This document shows, piece after piece, positions 17,586 through 26,432 of a stretch of DNA of 64,000 nt. This stretch comes from an uncultured Halieaceae bacterium (GTDB taxonomy: Bacteria > Pseudomonadota > Gammaproteobacteria > Pseudomonadales > Halieaceae): NCBI GenBank assembly GCA_938074045.1, contig CALJGI010000006.1, positions 62,001 through 126,000 on the forward strand, read 5' to 3'. Position 1 is the stretch's first letter. Each line of letters starts with the position of its first letter. A program made the translations under genes and the position numbers. Under the pieces are notes generated by a model. That model saw nothing but the letters and a program-made list of their open reading frames with translations. It ran no database searches and was not told where the DNA came from.

Positions 17586-18374
17586 CTAGCCCGTTTTTTT
17601 TGCCGCAGCGTACGCTGCATATCGTGCAGAAAACGTTTTGTTCGCCATATCGTACAACGCGATATCAGCGCTGGTACGTTGCCGCACCTCATTTTCTGTA
17701 GCTGGATCCAGCGAGAAATCGCGTGGTTTATTGCGCGCCGCATTGGTGGAAATCTGACGCAGTCCCTGTTTCATTTGCATCACATCCGCAAGTATCTCCA
17801 ATGACTCACTGAAGCGTTCAGTAAGGCCAAAAAATGGCAGTTCCATCAGCATCTGCTGCGCTACCGGTAACAGTTGCTTATCTGCAACACCCTGGTAGTC
17901 ACTGGACATACCTTTGACCAGATATCGGGTCTGAAAATTGTCGAACAATGGACTGTGCTCATAGTGCACAAAATCTGCCAATTCCATTGACTGCACTGCC
18001 GCGTGAATGGTGTGTGACAGATCGCGATCCTGGGTGATGCGCGTGGTATAGGTAAAATCAGGATCAACCCGTAGATGGAAAAAAGTGGAAACGTAGTGTC
18101 TTAGCGGACCGCGCAGAAAAGTGAGGATAAAATTGGGCTGCTTGGGTAGTCGTTTACTGTAAACGTCGTGGGTGAAATGACCGCACAGCAGCTCTGCATT
18201 TTCAAATATTTCGATCGGGTGGTGCCGAACATTATTTATTTGGGTCGGGCTGAGAGTTGTCGTCTCCGGAAATGTTGATTGCAATGCCTGGGTGATTGAT
18301 GTGCCCGCCGTCTTTGGTATATGCAGGAAGAAAACAAAATCTGAAGCCTGGTATTTTTGCGGATAGGATTTCAT
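17586..18374 (-). CDS. Sulfotransferase family protein
   Basis: A 262-residue protein with the PAPS-binding 5'-phosphosulfate loop FFLHIPKTAGTSITQAL at residues 15-31 and a 3'-phosphate region FLRGPLRHYVSTFFHLR near residue 90. Both are characteristic of carbohydrate-type (heparan/chondroitin-like) sulfotransferases. The family transfers sulfate from PAPS to hydroxyl or amine groups of glycans or small molecules. PAPS could come from the cysC-sat operon at 32021-33839. It is convergent with the dioxygenase gene, and no glycan gene lies beside it, so the acceptor is unknown. Confidence 0.8.
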   Translation of the reverse strand: MKSYPQKYQASDFVFFLHIPKTAGTSITQALQSTFPETTTLSPTQINNVRHHPIEIFENAELLCGHFTHDVYSKRLPKQPNFILTFLRGPLRHYVSTFFHLRVDPDFTYTTRITQDRDLSHTIHAAVQSMELADFVHYEHSPLFDNFQTRYLVKGMSSDYQGVADKQLLPVAQQMLMELPFFGLTERFSESLEILADVMQMKQGLRQISTNAARNKPRDFSLDPATENEVRQRTSADIALYDMANKTFSARYAAYAAAKKTG

Positions 18375-18552
18375 GGGCTGGACTGCGGGACCTGAATAGA
18401 CAAGCGCATCCTATTCGGCGGCGGCCGGATATTCAACGATGGCATTGATGAAAACGTGTATTGGTATGGTACTCGCAGGTAGCAATAGACCTGAACTCTG
18501 GCATTAAGCTACCCTGTAGTCTGACTATCAAATACCAGTGAGACCATTACCT

Positions 18553-18966
18553 ATGTCTAACTCAGCTAAGGGACGTTGCCTGTGTGGCAATGTTGACTAT
18601 TCCTTTGACCGCGGCCAGGTGATCTCGGCCCATCACTGTCACTGCAAGGATTGCCAGAAGATGACGGGCAGTGGCAAGGCGACGATTGTCCTGATCCCCA
18701 CCGATGCCCTGCAGCAATCCGGTGAAGTCCGCTACTACACGGTGACTGGCAGCGCGGGCTCACACGTGACGCGGGGGTTCTGCCCCAACTGTGGGTCGCA
18801 ACTGATAAGTTATGTCGAGGAAATGCCTGATATGCGGTTTATAAAGGCAGGCTCACTCGACGATGGCAGTTGGGTGACGATCGATTCCAGTTTTTGGAGC
18901 TGTACTGCGGAACCCTGGTCCCCGGTAGACCCCGATATTCCCGCGTTTGATAAAAACCCGTCTTGA
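18553..18966 (+). CDS. GFA/CENP-V family zinc-binding protein
   Basis: A 137-residue protein with the zinc-binding pattern of the GFA family: GRCLCGNVDYSF at the N-terminus, HCHCKDCQKMTGS in the middle, and FCPNCGSQL later. The family is named for a proposed glutathione-dependent formaldehyde-activating enzyme, but most members have no proven reaction. The ATG at 18553 is preferred to an upstream GTG at 18538 because the domain begins directly after it. A second GFA gene lies at 46177. The gene stands alone between a divergent sulfotransferase and the amidohydrolase. Confidence 0.85.
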   Translation: MSNSAKGRCLCGNVDYSFDRGQVISAHHCHCKDCQKMTGSGKATIVLIPTDALQQSGEVRYYTVTGSAGSHVTRGFCPNCGSQLISYVEEMPDMRFIKAGSLDDGSWVTIDSSFWSCTAEPWSPVDPDIPAFDKNPS

Positions 18967-19040
18967 AGGGGATCTTCTGTTCTTGATTGGCCCTTTACAA
19001 CACCGGACCGTTTGATCCGGGCAGACCCGGAGAAACCGCC

Positions 19041-20483
19041 ATGACGATTCAATTGACTTACTTCGCCAGGTTGGCCCTCGGTGTATTACTGATGGGCTCC
19101 CTGGGTGCGGCATCTGCTGACTCATCCAGTTCAAAAGCACTCGAATTTCTGGAACAACGCTACGATAAAACTGCCACCATGGCGCGAACGCTGTGGGAAT
19201 ACGCCGAGGTCGGTTATCAGGAAACCCGAAGCTCCGCGTTGATGCAATCCACGTTGAAGGAGGCAGGTTTTTCTATTGAGGCGGGAGTGGCTGACATTCC
19301 GACGGCATTTGTCGCCAGCTACGGTAGTGGCACACCGGTGATAGCCATTATGGCGGAATACGACGCGCTACCGGGTATCAGTCAGGATGCCAGCCCGGTC
19401 CGCAGCCCTGTTGTTGATCGACCTGCGGGTCACGCCTGTGGCCACAATCTGTTCGGCGCAGGTTCGGTGGCCGCAGCACTGGCGGTGCGCGAGTATCTTG
19501 AGGCACACCCGGGAGGCACGGTGCGTCTGTATGGAACCCCGGCGGAGGAGGGCGGTAGCGGCAAAGTATATATGGTTCGCGCGGGACTGTTTGACGATGT
19601 CGATATTGCGCTGCATTGGCATGCGGGGGACAAAAATACAGCCAAAGCGCGAACGACTCTGGCAAACCGCTCAGCAAAGTTTCGTTACCACGGCGTATCG
19701 GCGCATGCGGCGGGGGCTCCACACAAAGCCAGGTCAGCCCTCGATGGTGTGGAGGCATTCAACTACATGACCAATCTTATGCGCGAGCACATGCCACAGC
19801 AGACCCGCATGCATTACGTGATTACCCAAGGGGGGAATGCGCCGAATGTGGTGCCGGACTACGCCGAGGTTTTTTATTACCTGCGTCATCCTGAGGCTGA
19901 GCAGGTCAAAACGCTTTGGAAACGTCTGGAGGCCGCGGCACTGGGTGCCGCCCAGGGAACCGGCACTGAGGTTTCCTGGGAGATTATTCATGGCAACCAC
20001 CCTGTTCTGATCAATGAAACATTGGCGCGCATGGTGCAGGAAAAACTTGAACGGGTCGGTGGTGTGCACTATAGCCAGGAGGAACAGGCCTTCGCTGAAG
20101 CGCTGTACCAAACCTTGAATCAGCCGGGGAGTCAGTTGGGTAGTGAGCAGGAAATACGTCCATTCTCCGTTGGCTTGGGCTATGGATCAACTGATGTTGG
20201 TGACGTCTCCAGGACGGTGCCCACGGTTGGCTTGCGCACGGCGACCTGGGTGCCCGGTACGGCGGCGCACAGTTGGCAGTCCACTGCAGCCAGCGGCATG
20301 AGTATTGGTTTCAAGGGAGCCCACAATGCGGCGGCTACGCTAACGCTGGCCGCCATTGAGTTATTTGAAAATGATGCTTTAAGGGCCGCCGCCAGGGCCG
20401 AGTTTGATGAGCGACGGGGACCGGATTTTGTCTATGAGTCATTACTGGGTGATCGTGCTCCGCCCCTCGACTTCCGCCGCTAG
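19041..20483 (+). CDS. Secreted M20-family amidohydrolase (AbgB/aminoacylase type)
   Basis: A 480-residue protein from the ATG at 19041, which has GGAG at a good distance. A Sec signal peptide ends near AASA at residue 25-28. The metal-site motifs of the M20D amidohydrolases are present: EYDALPGI, GHACGHNLFG, GTPAEEGGSGK and the dimerisation-domain VSAHAAGAP. It resembles p-aminobenzoyl-glutamate hydrolase subunit B. The likely reaction is hydrolysis of an N-acyl or amide bond in the periplasm, substrate unknown. The open frame extends upstream to 18987 without extra support. Confidence 0.85.
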   Translation: MTIQLTYFARLALGVLLMGSLGAASADSSSSKALEFLEQRYDKTATMARTLWEYAEVGYQETRSSALMQSTLKEAGFSIEAGVADIPTAFVASYGSGTPVIAIMAEYDALPGISQDASPVRSPVVDRPAGHACGHNLFGAGSVAAALAVREYLEAHPGGTVRLYGTPAEEGGSGKVYMVRAGLFDDVDIALHWHAGDKNTAKARTTLANRSAKFRYHGVSAHAAGAPHKARSALDGVEAFNYMTNLMREHMPQQTRMHYVITQGGNAPNVVPDYAEVFYYLRHPEAEQVKTLWKRLEAAALGAAQGTGTEVSWEIIHGNHPVLINETLARMVQEKLERVGGVHYSQEEQAFAEALYQTLNQPGSQLGSEQEIRPFSVGLGYGSTDVGDVSRTVPTVGLRTATWVPGTAAHSWQSTAASGMSIGFKGAHNAAATLTLAAIELFENDALRAAARAEFDERRGPDFVYESLLGDRAPPLDFRR

Positions 20484-20509
20484 GTTCTCAATGCCGTGGT
20501 GGTCGGTGG

Positions 20510-20929
20510 CTACTTCTTCACTGCCTGCTTCAGCTCGTAGATATTATCAGTCAGGCAACTAGCACTGTAGCCTGTTGTCGTCAGTGTGCCGTAGGTGCGC
20601 ACTAAAAACTTGTCGTGTGGGGTGAGCGCTGATCCCAGTTTCTGCGCTACGATGGCCTGGACTTCACTCAACGCCCGACAGGGAGCATTAAAGGGGACCA
20701 TGCAGGAATCACTGTCATGGGTGTTGAGCACTATGGCCTTGTCATTGATGTAGCGCCAGCTGTGGGTACGGTAGTCGGTGACACGAGTGACTCGTGCATG
20801 ATCGGTATAGCCCATACCCGCAATCATTTTCTCGTAATCAACAGGGTCTTTGGTGGGTTGGGTGCTGTTGCAGGCGCAGGCGCTGAATAGCGCAAGTAGT
20901 GTCGGAGCAACGAAAGTCGTTGGTTACAT
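20510..20929 (-). pseudogene. Small lipoprotein (DUF6491-like) with a stop at codon 2
   Basis: The ORF 20510-20827 encodes 105 residues resembling DUF6491-type proteins (TYR...SWRYIND, a pair of Cys around CMVPFNAPCRAL, then SCLTDNIYEL). The same frame stays open upstream and encodes a lipoprotein signal, PTLLALFSACAC, beginning at ATG 20929. However, codon 2 is TAA (20926-20924), and no other ATG, GTG or TTG precedes the lipobox. So either a nonsense mutation or error removed the export signal, or a cytoplasmic form starts at 20827 or later. Function unknown. Confidence 0.5.
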
Positions 20930-21043
20930 GCTGTGTTACTCCAGGGAGATTGGCGCTTTATGCTCAAGACACGAATGACAACAGGATACCCTCATGAATG
21001 AGCCGTCGACCAGTCCAACTGCGAACGGGTAAACCTGTAACCT

Positions 21044-21490
21044 CTACAAGCCAGCCTCGTTCTCCGGCAGATATTCCTCAAACAGATCGCCTATAGCCTC
21101 GTCCTTGTGTGTTGGTACCCGGTAGTAGGTGCGGATTTCCAGGGCGGGATCGTCGTGAAAACGATAGGTTTCGATGCTGTACTGAACCGTTCGGCCGTCC
21201 GGTCCCTCAAAATGGTTTTCCAGGCACCAGGCGACTTCGTTCCCACACACAAACAGGGTTCCCGGCTGTATCTGAAATCTAACCCGTGGTTGAAACAGAT
21301 CCCAGGAATCCGCACAACAGTGCTTGAACCCTTCCTTTTGAGGAGTACCCACGGGGTCCAGCATGGTGACATTGTCGTGGGGGCAGACAAGGCGATAATT
21401 ATCAATCCAGTCCTGCTTGTTTCCTGCATTCCATAACAGCGTGTAATTGTTTGCCCAGTGCAGCAGTGCTTTTTTATCGGGGATGCTCAT
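21044..21490 (-). CDS. SnoaL/NTF2-like protein
   Basis: A 148-residue protein from the ATG at 21490, with AGAGGAAAGG just upstream; the longer open frame to 21598 runs into the next gene. The alpha plus beta layout, with DWIDNYRLVCPHDNVTMLDPVGT, an LFVCGNEVAWCLENHF strand and TYYRVP, is that of the NTF2/SnoaL fold used by small isomerases, hydratases and binding proteins. It follows the SDR gene by 28 bases on the same strand, so the two may act in one pathway. The exact reaction cannot be deduced. Confidence 0.7.
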   Translation of the reverse strand: MSIPDKKALLHWANNYTLLWNAGNKQDWIDNYRLVCPHDNVTMLDPVGTPQKEGFKHCCADSWDLFQPRVRFQIQPGTLFVCGNEVAWCLENHFEGPDGRTVQYSIETYRFHDDPALEIRTYYRVPTHKDEAIGDLFEEYLPENEAGL

Positions 21491-21518
21491 TTTTGCCTTT
21501 CCTCTATTTCGCGAGAAT

Positions 21519-22286
21519 CTAGACCCCGCCGTCGACATACAGGCATTGACCCGTGATCCAGGACGCGGCGGGGGAGGCCATGAACACGACGGCGGCACCG
21601 ATATCCTCTACCGTTCCAATACGCCCCAGGGGCACACCCAGAGCGCCTTCATCAGGGGAGACCTGTTCCTGGGTAAGTCCGGTCGATTCTTCGAAGTTTT
21701 GCGTCCACACAGGTCCGGGAGCGATTGCGTTGACCCGTATGTTCGGGGCGAGTTCAACGGAGAGGGTCTGCGTTAAACTGTTAGTAGCTGCCTTTGATGC
21801 GGCGTAGGGACCGTTCCGTTTCTGCGGGCCTATTGCTGTGCGGGAGGAAATGTTAACGATGGCACCGCCCTCAGTCATGAGGCCAGCTGCCGTGATCGAT
21901 CCCGACCAGACCGATTTCAGGTTCAGGTCAATCTGTGCATCCCAGCGATCCTCCGGCGTTCGGGTCAGATAGCGGGCGGTTGCATCGGGTAATCCCCCCG
22001 CATTGTTCACCCAGATGGTGGGGGTGCCCAGCTCGTCCGCGCAGCGTTTCCCAAGAGCGGTCATGTCAGCCATATTCGTGACGTCGGTTCGAACCGCGAT
22101 CGCCCGCTGACCCAGCGCGCGGATCTCATCGACGACGGACTCCAGGTCCGCGATGCTGCGGGCAGCGACCGCAACGTCTGCACCAGCTTCTGCCAGACAG
22201 AGCGCGATGCCCCTGCCAATGCCTTTTCCGCCCCCGGTGACGACTGCAATCTGATTGTCCAGGCGGAAGGATGCGAGATGATTCAT
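21519..22286 (-). CDS. SDR-family NAD(P)-dependent oxidoreductase
   Basis: A 255-residue short-chain dehydrogenase. The Rossmann motif VTGGGKGIGRGIAL is at residues 16-29, NNAGG near 92, catalytic Ser in NISSRTAIG near 145 and the YAASK Tyr-Lys pair near 160. The PG motif (IAPGPVWT) follows. It probably oxidises or reduces a hydroxyl/keto group with NAD(P). It forms a two-gene run with the downstream NTF2-like gene. The substrate is unknown. Confidence 0.85.
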   Translation of the reverse strand: MNHLASFRLDNQIAVVTGGGKGIGRGIALCLAEAGADVAVAARSIADLESVVDEIRALGQRAIAVRTDVTNMADMTALGKRCADELGTPTIWVNNAGGLPDATARYLTRTPEDRWDAQIDLNLKSVWSGSITAAGLMTEGGAIVNISSRTAIGPQKRNGPYAASKAATNSLTQTLSVELAPNIRVNAIAPGPVWTQNFEESTGLTQEQVSPDEGALGVPLGRIGTVEDIGAAVVFMASPAASWITGQCLYVDGGV

Positions 22287-22476
22287 AGTATTTCCTCATG
22301 GTGAGACGAGAAGGTTGGCTAAGACAATCTGCGGGTAAATGCGACCCGGTGAACATATCTGTGTGCAGTTATCCTCTGGTAAAGATAGTATTATCACTCC
22401 AAGCGCTGGGGAATGCGATGGAGAAACAGACGATTACCTGGCTATCTGCCATATCCCGGAGTGAGGGCGAGAAGGA

Positions 22477-22836
22477 TTGCATAAACAGATTGTGTTGACG
22501 GCGACCCTGCTGATGCTTGGGTCCCAAGTTGCCATCAGTGCTGGTCCCTCCCCGTGTGAAGGGAGGAGGTACGAGCATCTGGAAACCGAGGTAGCGCTAT
22601 CGGTTATTGGCCGGGAGACCCTACGCCGGGAAAAACAATGTGTTTTCACAGCCAGCTATGTTCTGGGGAGGAATGGCGCCGTCAGTGATATCCAGGTAAA
22701 AGCCGAAGAACTCGGGTGCAGTTATCTGGAAGTGGTGGTGGCCAACTCAGTGGCGGATAATATTTATTCACCCGCGAGCAGCAGCGTGCAGTGTGATGAG
22801 AAATACACGCTCACCTACCATCAGGTATTCGAATAG
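22477..22836 (+). CDS. Small secreted protein with TonB-C-terminal-like fold
   Basis: A 119-residue protein that appears to start with TTG at 22477, preceded by purine-rich GAGGGCGAGAAGGA. Residues 1-22 form a Sec signal peptide ending near AISA. The mature part (CVFTASYVLGRNGAVSDIQVKA and onwards) resembles the C-terminal domain of TonB, where a partner beta strand precedes a DGxVxDVxV motif; four cysteines could make disulfides. It lacks the TonB membrane anchor and proline-rich spacer, so it is not a complete TonB. Function unknown. Confidence 0.6.
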   Translation: MHKQIVLTATLLMLGSQVAISAGPSPCEGRRYEHLETEVALSVIGRETLRREKQCVFTASYVLGRNGAVSDIQVKAEELGCSYLEVVVANSVADNIYSPASSSVQCDEKYTLTYHQVFE

Positions 22837-22849
22837 ACTCCGGGTACAA

Positions 22850-23641
22850 CTAGCGCGCGAACAGCCAGTCGGCGGGTTCTATGAACTCCGGGCGGAAGAA
22901 GCAAATCATTCTGCCATCACTCCCCGCTACTGCATTCTCATGCCAGGGTGCCGTACCGTGCAGCATCAGCCGATGAACCAAAAACGCCTCACCCGGTCGC
23001 GCCCAAATTGTTCGACGGTTACTGTGCTCGAAAATATACATGCGAGCCTGATGGTAAACATCGGTGATGTCTTCCTGTCCCCAGTCCGCGGGCGCCACGC
23101 CGCTCAATCGTTGTTGCAGTGCGTCTCGAACGATTTCATGTGAACCCTCCCATACCACAAAGGGAGAGGCATCCTGGCTGAAGTCCACCAGCGGAATGCC
23201 CAAAATAAACTGATGCCACTCGCGAAGATGTCGACGCCGATTGGGACCCTCGGGCAGAAGACCGTCGACATGGGCGGCGTCCCGGCTGATGCGGTATCGA
23301 AACGCCGCCTCGGATTCCTCCTCCATCCGTTGAGGGTAGCCCGGATAGCATATCGATATCTGCCCTGCGTCCCAGGCAATCTCCCCGAAATGGGTCAGAC
23401 TTTTTGCGAGCTCGACGGCCTCACCCTGCAAAGGGCTGGACTCACGGGTGGCACCTGCTTCGTTATTCGGTAATGCATTAACACCCACAAACCACGTCCC
23501 GCCGCAGCGCAGCCAGTGGGACAGGCTATCGGAAACGGCTGCCGCCCTGGCAGCGGGTAGTACTGATTTCCCCCAGGCTGACAGCACCGGATCGAAGGGA
23601 AGCTGACACCATCCCCGAGTGTAGAAATCGTCCGGGCTCAC
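22850..23641 (-). CDS. Putative Fe(II)/2-oxoglutarate dioxygenase (phytanoyl-CoA dioxygenase-like)
   Basis: A 263-residue protein. AAHVDGL (around residue 128) supplies a candidate HxD metal pair, LVHRLMLHGTAPW (around 228) a distal His, and DGRMICFFRPEF a candidate 2-oxoglutarate-binding Arg, in the order expected for PhyH-type dioxygenases. PFVVWEGSHEI corresponds to the usual LPGSH segment. The match is weaker than for the gene at 16368. Its 3' end is 13 bases from the convergent small secreted protein gene. The substrate is unknown. Confidence 0.6.
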   Translation of the reverse strand: MSPDDFYTRGWCQLPFDPVLSAWGKSVLPAARAAAVSDSLSHWLRCGGTWFVGVNALPNNEAGATRESSPLQGEAVELAKSLTHFGEIAWDAGQISICYPGYPQRMEEESEAAFRYRISRDAAHVDGLLPEGPNRRRHLREWHQFILGIPLVDFSQDASPFVVWEGSHEIVRDALQQRLSGVAPADWGQEDITDVYHQARMYIFEHSNRRTIWARPGEAFLVHRLMLHGTAPWHENAVAGSDGRMICFFRPEFIEPADWLFAR

Positions 23642-23776
23642 GCCATCCGCCCCCTATCTTGCAGGTGGCTAGAAATGGCAGCTACAGGTGCTATGCTCCA
23701 TTGTCGAAGCAGTTGGCGGCCAGCGGGCTTTCGCACGGTCTGCCAACTCCCCACTATCAGATCAGGAGTCACCGAC

Positions 23777-24202
23777 ATGTCACACCAATTGCTAAAAAAC
23801 CGCCGGGAGCACCCGGCGCGAACCGCCGCCATGCGCTCCATCGAAGCCGTCCAGAGCGGCGACCGCGAGGCCTGGTTGGGGATGTGGCATCCCGAGGGCT
23901 GCCTTGAAGACCCAGTGGGTGTTTCGCCGATGGACCCATCCGGGGAAGGGCATCGCGGGATTGAGGCGATCACAGCTTTTTGGGATACCTTCATTGGACC
24001 GGCCAGTATCAGATTTCACATCCGGGAGAGTTTCGCATGTGGCGCTGAGTGTGCCAACGTTGGCACTATCACCACGCGTTCAGCAGACGGCTCTGTTGCC
24101 CGCTGTGAATTGGTCATGGTGTATCGCTTGGCCGACGATGGCCGGGTCGCATCACTCAGGGCGTTTTGGGAGATCGATGAAATGATGGAGGATTTCTTCT
24201 AA
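23777..24202 (+). CDS. Ketosteroid-isomerase/SnoaL-like (NTF2 fold) protein
   Basis: A 141-residue protein from the ATG at 23777, which has AGGAG eleven bases upstream. RTAAMRSIEAVQSGDREAWLGMWHPEGCLEDPVG is the standard N-terminal helix-strand of NTF2-like ketosteroid-isomerase relatives, although shown here only in part as AVQSGDREAWLGMWHPEG. IEAITAFWDTFIGP and the C-terminal LRAFWEIDEM continue the fold. Such proteins isomerise or bind small hydrophobic molecules. No partner gene is adjacent on the same strand. Confidence 0.75.
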   Translation: MSHQLLKNRREHPARTAAMRSIEAVQSGDREAWLGMWHPEGCLEDPVGVSPMDPSGEGHRGIEAITAFWDTFIGPASIRFHIRESFACGAECANVGTITTRSADGSVARCELVMVYRLADDGRVASLRAFWEIDEMMEDFF

Positions 24203-24214
24203 AACCGGGAGCCG

Positions 24215-24255
24215 TAAATAAAAGCGGGGGATGAAATCGTGAGACTTCACCCCCC
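24215..24255 (-). terminator. Rho-independent terminator of the minus-strand RNA
   Basis: Bases 24226-24255 form a hairpin: five G, a bulged A and TGAA pair with TTCA and five C. On the minus strand it is followed by CTTTTATTT, a fair U tract. It ends the putative RNA at 24215-24634. On the plus strand the following bases are C-rich, so its effect on the gene ending at 24202 would be weak. Confidence 0.6.
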
Positions 24256-24634
24256 TTGTTCAGTCCGCCCTGCTGGCATTCCCGGTGATTTGACCCACCA
24301 TGGTCATCCTGTCTGGCTGACTCGGTCTTCGCTGAATCTTCGGCGTGCGAACACACCCATAGTCCAACTTATGCCGGCCTGAGGCCTGAGCCCCATTATT
24401 TTTTGACGCTTGGCAACGTCCACCCGCATCGGCCCCTCCGGTTGGTGCCTCTACGCGTTCGAACAGTTTCCGACCGACTCACCCGAATTGCCCGAAGGCT
24501 ATCCTGGTTTGCCATTGGTCCCCGGGGGGTCCTCCGACTGCAGTCTTTGCTGCCCGTTGGTCACTTCTGGCGTGTGACCCTCGCCCCGGCCAATCGGGGC
24601 CTGGCTATGTCGGAATGCGCTATCCCTAAGCCAT
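24215..24634 (-). ncRNA. Putative structured non-coding RNA, about 420 nt, family not recognised
   Basis: Between 24203 and 24770 no convincing protein frame exists, yet the minus strand has a strong promoter (24641-24668), a terminator (24215-24255) and GC-rich inverted repeats, for example GGCCCCG/CGGGGC at 24582-24605 and GGTCAC/GTGACC at 24560-24585. This suggests a stable RNA. I checked it against hallmarks of RNase P (GAGGAAAGTCC), tmRNA (tRNA-like ends), 6S RNA and cobalamin riboswitches and found none. GGA triplets occur about twelve times, near chance for this composition, so a CsrB-type role is not supported. Confidence 0.5.
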
Positions 24635-24640
24635 GATTGA

Positions 24641-24668
24641 AGTATAGCGATACCTCGCAGGCGGTAAA
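24641..24668 (-). promoter_or_regulatory. Sigma-70-type promoter for the minus-strand RNA
   Basis: On the minus strand a TTTACC -35 box (24668-24663) is separated by 16 bases from a TATACT -10 box (24646-24641). Transcription would start near 24634. A perfect DnaA-box sequence, TTATCCACA on the minus strand (24687-24679), lies just upstream of the -35 box; a single box does not prove DnaA control. Confidence 0.55.
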
Positions 24669-24770
24669 GCGAACAACCTGTGGATAAAATGTGTGCATTC
24701 TGTGGTAATCACACTTTTTTTGAAAAAACTCGAAATTTTTGTGCTTTTCCCGGATTTACGGCCGGTCAAA

Positions 24771-26342
24771 TCACCAAAGCCAATTGAAATGAGCCAGGCC
24801 AACGCTGCCATTGATACGCACCGCGGATGGCGCAAGAAGCTGGAACAGGGCACCCAATACGCCGTGAGCCAGTGCCAGAGGCAGTATGGTTCGGTGTTTG
24901 ATGTAAATATTGGCCCATAATGGCCCCAGCCCCAGGGTGATCAACATGAGGGTGAGATTCGGTGTGTGCATCAGGGCGAAATAAATACCCGCTGCCCACG
25001 CCGCCAACCACCGCTTGCCTGCACCCGGTGCAGAATTGTTTTCCCCCAGCGCCATCAGAATCAGTCCGGTGAGAATGGAGCACAAGATAAACTGCTGGAC
25101 GGCGCCCCATGCGATATACGCCATCAGGGTGCGCCCCAGCAGTGACCAACTGAAAGTCGCCTCGCCAAAGATCCACCTCAGCAGCAGGACTGCAAACAAC
25201 ACCGGCAGGGTGCAATAGAGGGTGTCCAGCCACGCCGCCTTTGAGCCCAGCTGGATGCCGGCTTTCGACAGGCCTGGTCCATCGTTCAGCGTAATGGCGT
25301 AGCCGCCGACCAGTAGAAGCACGGCGGCGGGCACACTGAAAGAGATGGAGGGCACATCGTCGGCGGTAAGCCAGAGGAACAGCGACAATACCGCCATAAC
25401 GACCAATAGAGCCCTTGCTTCTTTGCCAGAATTCGGACGACCTTTGCGGTAGGTAACAGCAATGACAAGAAAGGTCAGCAGCAGTGCGGCGGCACTTAGT
25501 CCCGCTTCATAAGCGGCAAGGGGGTTGCCAACCTCCTCGGCTGACTGCAACTGCGCGGCGGTGGGTGGTTCCATGAGGTAAGGCAGAAAAACAGTCTGAG
25601 GGTTTTCCTCCAGCAACTGTTGTCGCCGCGCCGCCACTGACTGTGGCCAGCGCCAGAAGTCCTGATCTGCCACGATCTTCGGCGGCTGTGGCGATGTCGA
25701 ATGTCGCTCAAGTTTTATCCAGTCGATACCAAGACTCACCCCGCTTTGCTGGGTTGGATCCACACGCAATCCGGTGACAATTTGCCGGGTACCTCCCCAG
25801 CGGATCGTATGTAGGGCATCGGGAGGGTTGTTACGGTCCCGGGAGAGCAGATGGGGTTCTGCGGCCATATCGATTTGCACTATCTGCCAACCGGGTGAGA
25901 GCTGGAAAAGATTTTTCGTTCCATGTGCGTTCAGGCCGCCATTGAGATAGCGATGTACCACCTGCAACTCAGCGTTGTCGGAGGAAAATATCCGCATGCT
26001 GAGCTTGGTGTAAGCGCTGGCATCAATCAGGCGCCCGCGCGGGTTCAGCGAAAAGTAGGTATCGTCCTCGCCGGTGACAAATCGCGCGACACCGTCTGCA
26101 AACACGATCTGTTCAATCCCGTTACGGTTGTCACGGGTGATATCTCGCTCGTCATCCATAGACCAGACAAAGGGCGTGCCGCCATTGTCTGTCAGGCTGA
26201 GGTCATAGAGTGCACGCTTGGTCAGGAAATAGTCCTGTAATGAAAGCGCCGACAGCCACATCAGGAATGCGGTGATCACAAAAACAGCCGCAGAAGTCAT
26301 GGCGACTACCGTGGCTGATGGATGTTGGGTTGCTGGGCTCAT
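24771..26342 (-). CDS. CPBP-like intramembrane protein with a soluble N-terminal domain and degenerate active site
   Basis: A 523-residue protein: one N-terminal helix (13-37), an exported beta-rich domain (45-215) that resembles a carbohydrate-binding jelly roll, then six to eight membrane helices. The C-terminal part follows the CPBP (CAAX protease and bacteriocin-processing) layout, with FALMHTPN (His459) and LALAHGVLGA (His493). The first motif, normally EExxxR, reads QQFILC (416-421), so the catalytic glutamates are missing. It may be a non-proteolytic member. It is divergent from the symporter gene; function unknown. Confidence 0.65.
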   Translation of the reverse strand: MSPATQHPSATVVAMTSAAVFVITAFLMWLSALSLQDYFLTKRALYDLSLTDNGGTPFVWSMDDERDITRDNRNGIEQIVFADGVARFVTGEDDTYFSLNPRGRLIDASAYTKLSMRIFSSDNAELQVVHRYLNGGLNAHGTKNLFQLSPGWQIVQIDMAAEPHLLSRDRNNPPDALHTIRWGGTRQIVTGLRVDPTQQSGVSLGIDWIKLERHSTSPQPPKIVADQDFWRWPQSVAARRQQLLEENPQTVFLPYLMEPPTAAQLQSAEEVGNPLAAYEAGLSAAALLLTFLVIAVTYRKGRPNSGKEARALLVVMAVLSLFLWLTADDVPSISFSVPAAVLLLVGGYAITLNDGPGLSKAGIQLGSKAAWLDTLYCTLPVLFAVLLLRWIFGEATFSWSLLGRTLMAYIAWGAVQQFILCSILTGLILMALGENNSAPGAGKRWLAAWAAGIYFALMHTPNLTLMLITLGLGPLWANIYIKHRTILPLALAHGVLGALFQLLAPSAVRINGSVGLAHFNWLW

Positions 26343-26432
26343 TTTTATTGTTCGACGCTATCTCTGGTGTGCGAAGATATCGTCGTGGAATGACTACTCC
26401 CAGTAAAGAAGAATTTTTAAGGCGACAACGAC

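Noticed and set aside
24215..24634. CsrB/RsmZ-type RNA because of about twelve GGA triplets
   Set aside because: With the G content of this strand about ten GGA are expected by chance, and most are not in hairpin loops.
24679..24687. Replication origin suggested by a perfect DnaA box
   Set aside because: Only one box is present, with no dnaA/dnaN/gidA genes, AT-rich unwinding repeats or GATC cluster nearby.
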